Shown: positions 4,372 through 5,197 of the stretch, one piece after another | Layout: each line of letters begins with the position of its first letter | Position numbering within the stretch: position 1 is the first letter of the stretch | Origin: DASZMX01 sp035551475 | GTDB taxonomy: Bacteria; Verrucomicrobiota; Verrucomicrobiia; Limisphaerales; Palsa-1400 | Assembly: GCA_035551475.1 (NCBI GenBank) | Contig: DASZMX010000137.1 | Span: forward strand, 1-5,197 | DNA: 5,197 nucleotides | Reading direction: 5' to 3' | Made by a program: the position numbers and the translations under genes | Notes under the pieces: model-generated | What the model saw: only the letters and a program-made list of their open reading frames with translations | Databases searched by the model: none | What the model was told of the DNA's origin: nothing

Positions 4372-5197
4372 TCAGTTCACGAAAATGGCCTCGTTGGCCT
4401 GGAGGAGGGCGTGGGCGTATTTGACCCAAGCGCCGATGGGGCGGATTTGATCGGGGCCGATGCTGGCCAGAGACATGGCGCGGCCGCCGCGCTTGGCGGG
4501 GCGTTCGTTGCGGATATCCCGCAGATGCTCGCGGGATTCCTGCGTGATGCTTTCGGCGGCGGGCGAATCTTCAATGAAATTTTCGGCAAGCTTGGTTTCC
4601 ACGGCGGTGGGTTCGCGTTGAAAAATGCGCTCGTAAAGAAATTGGATGCGGGCGGCTTCGTCAAGCTGCTGAAAATCCGACTGGTTGACCAGCTTGCGGG
4701 CCAATTCCACGACGAGGGGATTGTTCATCATGAATAATGCCTGCTGCGGCACAGTGGTGTCGTAGCGTTTGCCGGTTTCGATGTCGGGATTGGCGAAATC
4801 AAATTGGGAATACACTTCCGGGAGGTTGCGCCGATCGACAAAACCGTAGAGCGTGCGGCGATGGGAAAAACCGCCGGCGCCCAATTGCACGGGCCGTCCG
4901 CCAACGGTGAGATCGAGCTGGCCGCCAATGGCGAGAATGGAATCGCGAATTTCTTCAAATTCGAGCCGGCGAATGTTCGCGCGCCAAAGCAAACGGTTCT
5001 GCGGATCGGTTTGCGCGTAGCGCGGATTGGTGTCGCTGGCTTCTTGATAGGTGTTGGAAAGCATGATGAGGCGATGCAGCTTCTTCAAGGACCAGCCGTC
5101 TTGCATGAAGTGCGCGGCGAGATAATCCAATAATTCCGGGTGCGTGGGAGGGTCGGATTGGTTGCCAAAATCATCGGGCGTGTTCACGAAGCCTTGC
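4372..5197 (-). CDS. DUF1553 (PSD1) domain protein, C-terminal part (5' truncated by window edge)
   Basis: C-terminal PSD1 domain of the large DUF1549/DUF1553 proteins that are abundant in Planctomycetota and Verrucomicrobiota; their biochemical role is not established, and many carry a signal peptide and a cytochrome c-like domain in the N-terminal part. The frame runs to the window edge (QGFVNTPDDFG at the edge), so the GTG at 5185-5187 is internal, not a start. From that codon, 271 residues are visible. Hallmarks in order are TPDDFGNQSDPPTHPELLDYL, LKKLHRLIMLSNTYQEAS, LLWRANIRRLEFEEIRDSIL, HRRTLYGFVDRRNLPEVY, FDFANPDIE, TTVPQQALFMMNNPLVVELA and the C-terminal YAHALLQANEAIFVN. The stop is at 4372-4374. 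No DUF1501 gene, the frequent downstream partner, follows: the next gene is the convergent DUF420 gene. It is probably unrelated to the oxidase operon. Confidence 0.93.
   Translation of the reverse strand, partial: QGFVNTPDDFGNQSDPPTHPELLDYLAAHFMQDGWSLKKLHRLIMLSNTYQEASDTNPRYAQTDPQNRLLWRANIRRLEFEEIRDSILAIGGQLDLTVGGRPVQLGAGGFSHRRTLYGFVDRRNLPEVYSQFDFANPDIETGKRYDTTVPQQALFMMNNPLVVELARKLVNQSDFQQLDEAARIQFLYERIFQREPTAVETKLAENFIEDSPAAESITQESREHLRDIRNERPAKRGGRAMSLASIGPDQIRPIGAWVKYAHALLQANEAIFVN

Noticed and set aside
4327..4737. Plus-strand open frame of 136 codons opposite the DUF1553 gene
   Set aside because: The minus strand encodes well-conserved PSD1 motifs across the whole stretch; the plus-strand translation shows no recognisable domain and is a GC-rich shadow.
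5185..5187. GTG as the start codon of the DUF1553 gene
   Set aside because: The frame continues to the window edge with conserved-looking residues (QGF before VNTPDDFG), so this Val is internal and the gene is truncated by the window.

Overview
The window is a tightly packed plus-strand operon for an aa3-type (heme-copper, A-superfamily-like) cytochrome c oxidase, followed after a short convergent gap by the 3' end of a minus-strand DUF1553 (PSD1) gene. The combination suggests a Verrucomicrobiota or Planctomycetota bacterium. DUF1553 proteins are concentrated in those phyla, and the oxidase subunits have the 'HHMYLTGMG / PSVII' subunit I and 'QQFQWNGWYPG / NPFGFD' subunit II style that I associate from memory with Verrucomicrobiota. 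This placement is an inference, not a database result.

Layout. 1-833 is the C-terminal part of subunit I (ctaD), starting at the CuB histidine pair. 811-1578 is subunit III (ctaE), with a large hydrophilic insertion. 1585-1911 is the small subunit IV. 1916-2122 and 2119-2373 are two small membrane proteins of unknown function; the second has a signal peptide and two CAAC motifs. 2370-3155 is subunit II (ctaC) with a complete CuA site. 3196-3765 (probably starting further upstream) is a SCO1/SenC-type copper chaperone. 3762-4202 is a DUF420 (CtaM/YozB-like) membrane protein. Genes overlap by 4 to 23 bases or lie a few bases apart, so they are very likely co-transcribed from a promoter upstream of the window. 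Together they encode the catalytic core (I, II, III), the accessory subunit IV and two assembly factors (SCO for copper delivery to CuA, DUF420 for oxidase maturation). The two small proteins are candidate lineage-specific subunits or assembly factors.

4203-4371 is a convergent intergenic gap. It holds an AT-rich tandem repeat of two 37-base units, each with a near-perfect dyad (TGTTATACCTATAACA). 4372-5197 is the C-terminal PSD1 domain of a protein whose N-terminus is off the right edge.

The main oddities are: an isoleucine at the K-channel lysine position of subunit I; a predicted periplasmic insertion of about 70 residues in subunit III; glutamine in place of the usual glutamate in the CuA loop of subunit II; a SCO gene with no standard start codon in front of its membrane anchor but an ACG where an ATG would be expected; the small double-CAAC protein; and the repeat pair between convergent genes. 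None of these is clearly a new system. The most promising unexplained components are the two small proteins embedded between subunits IV and II.
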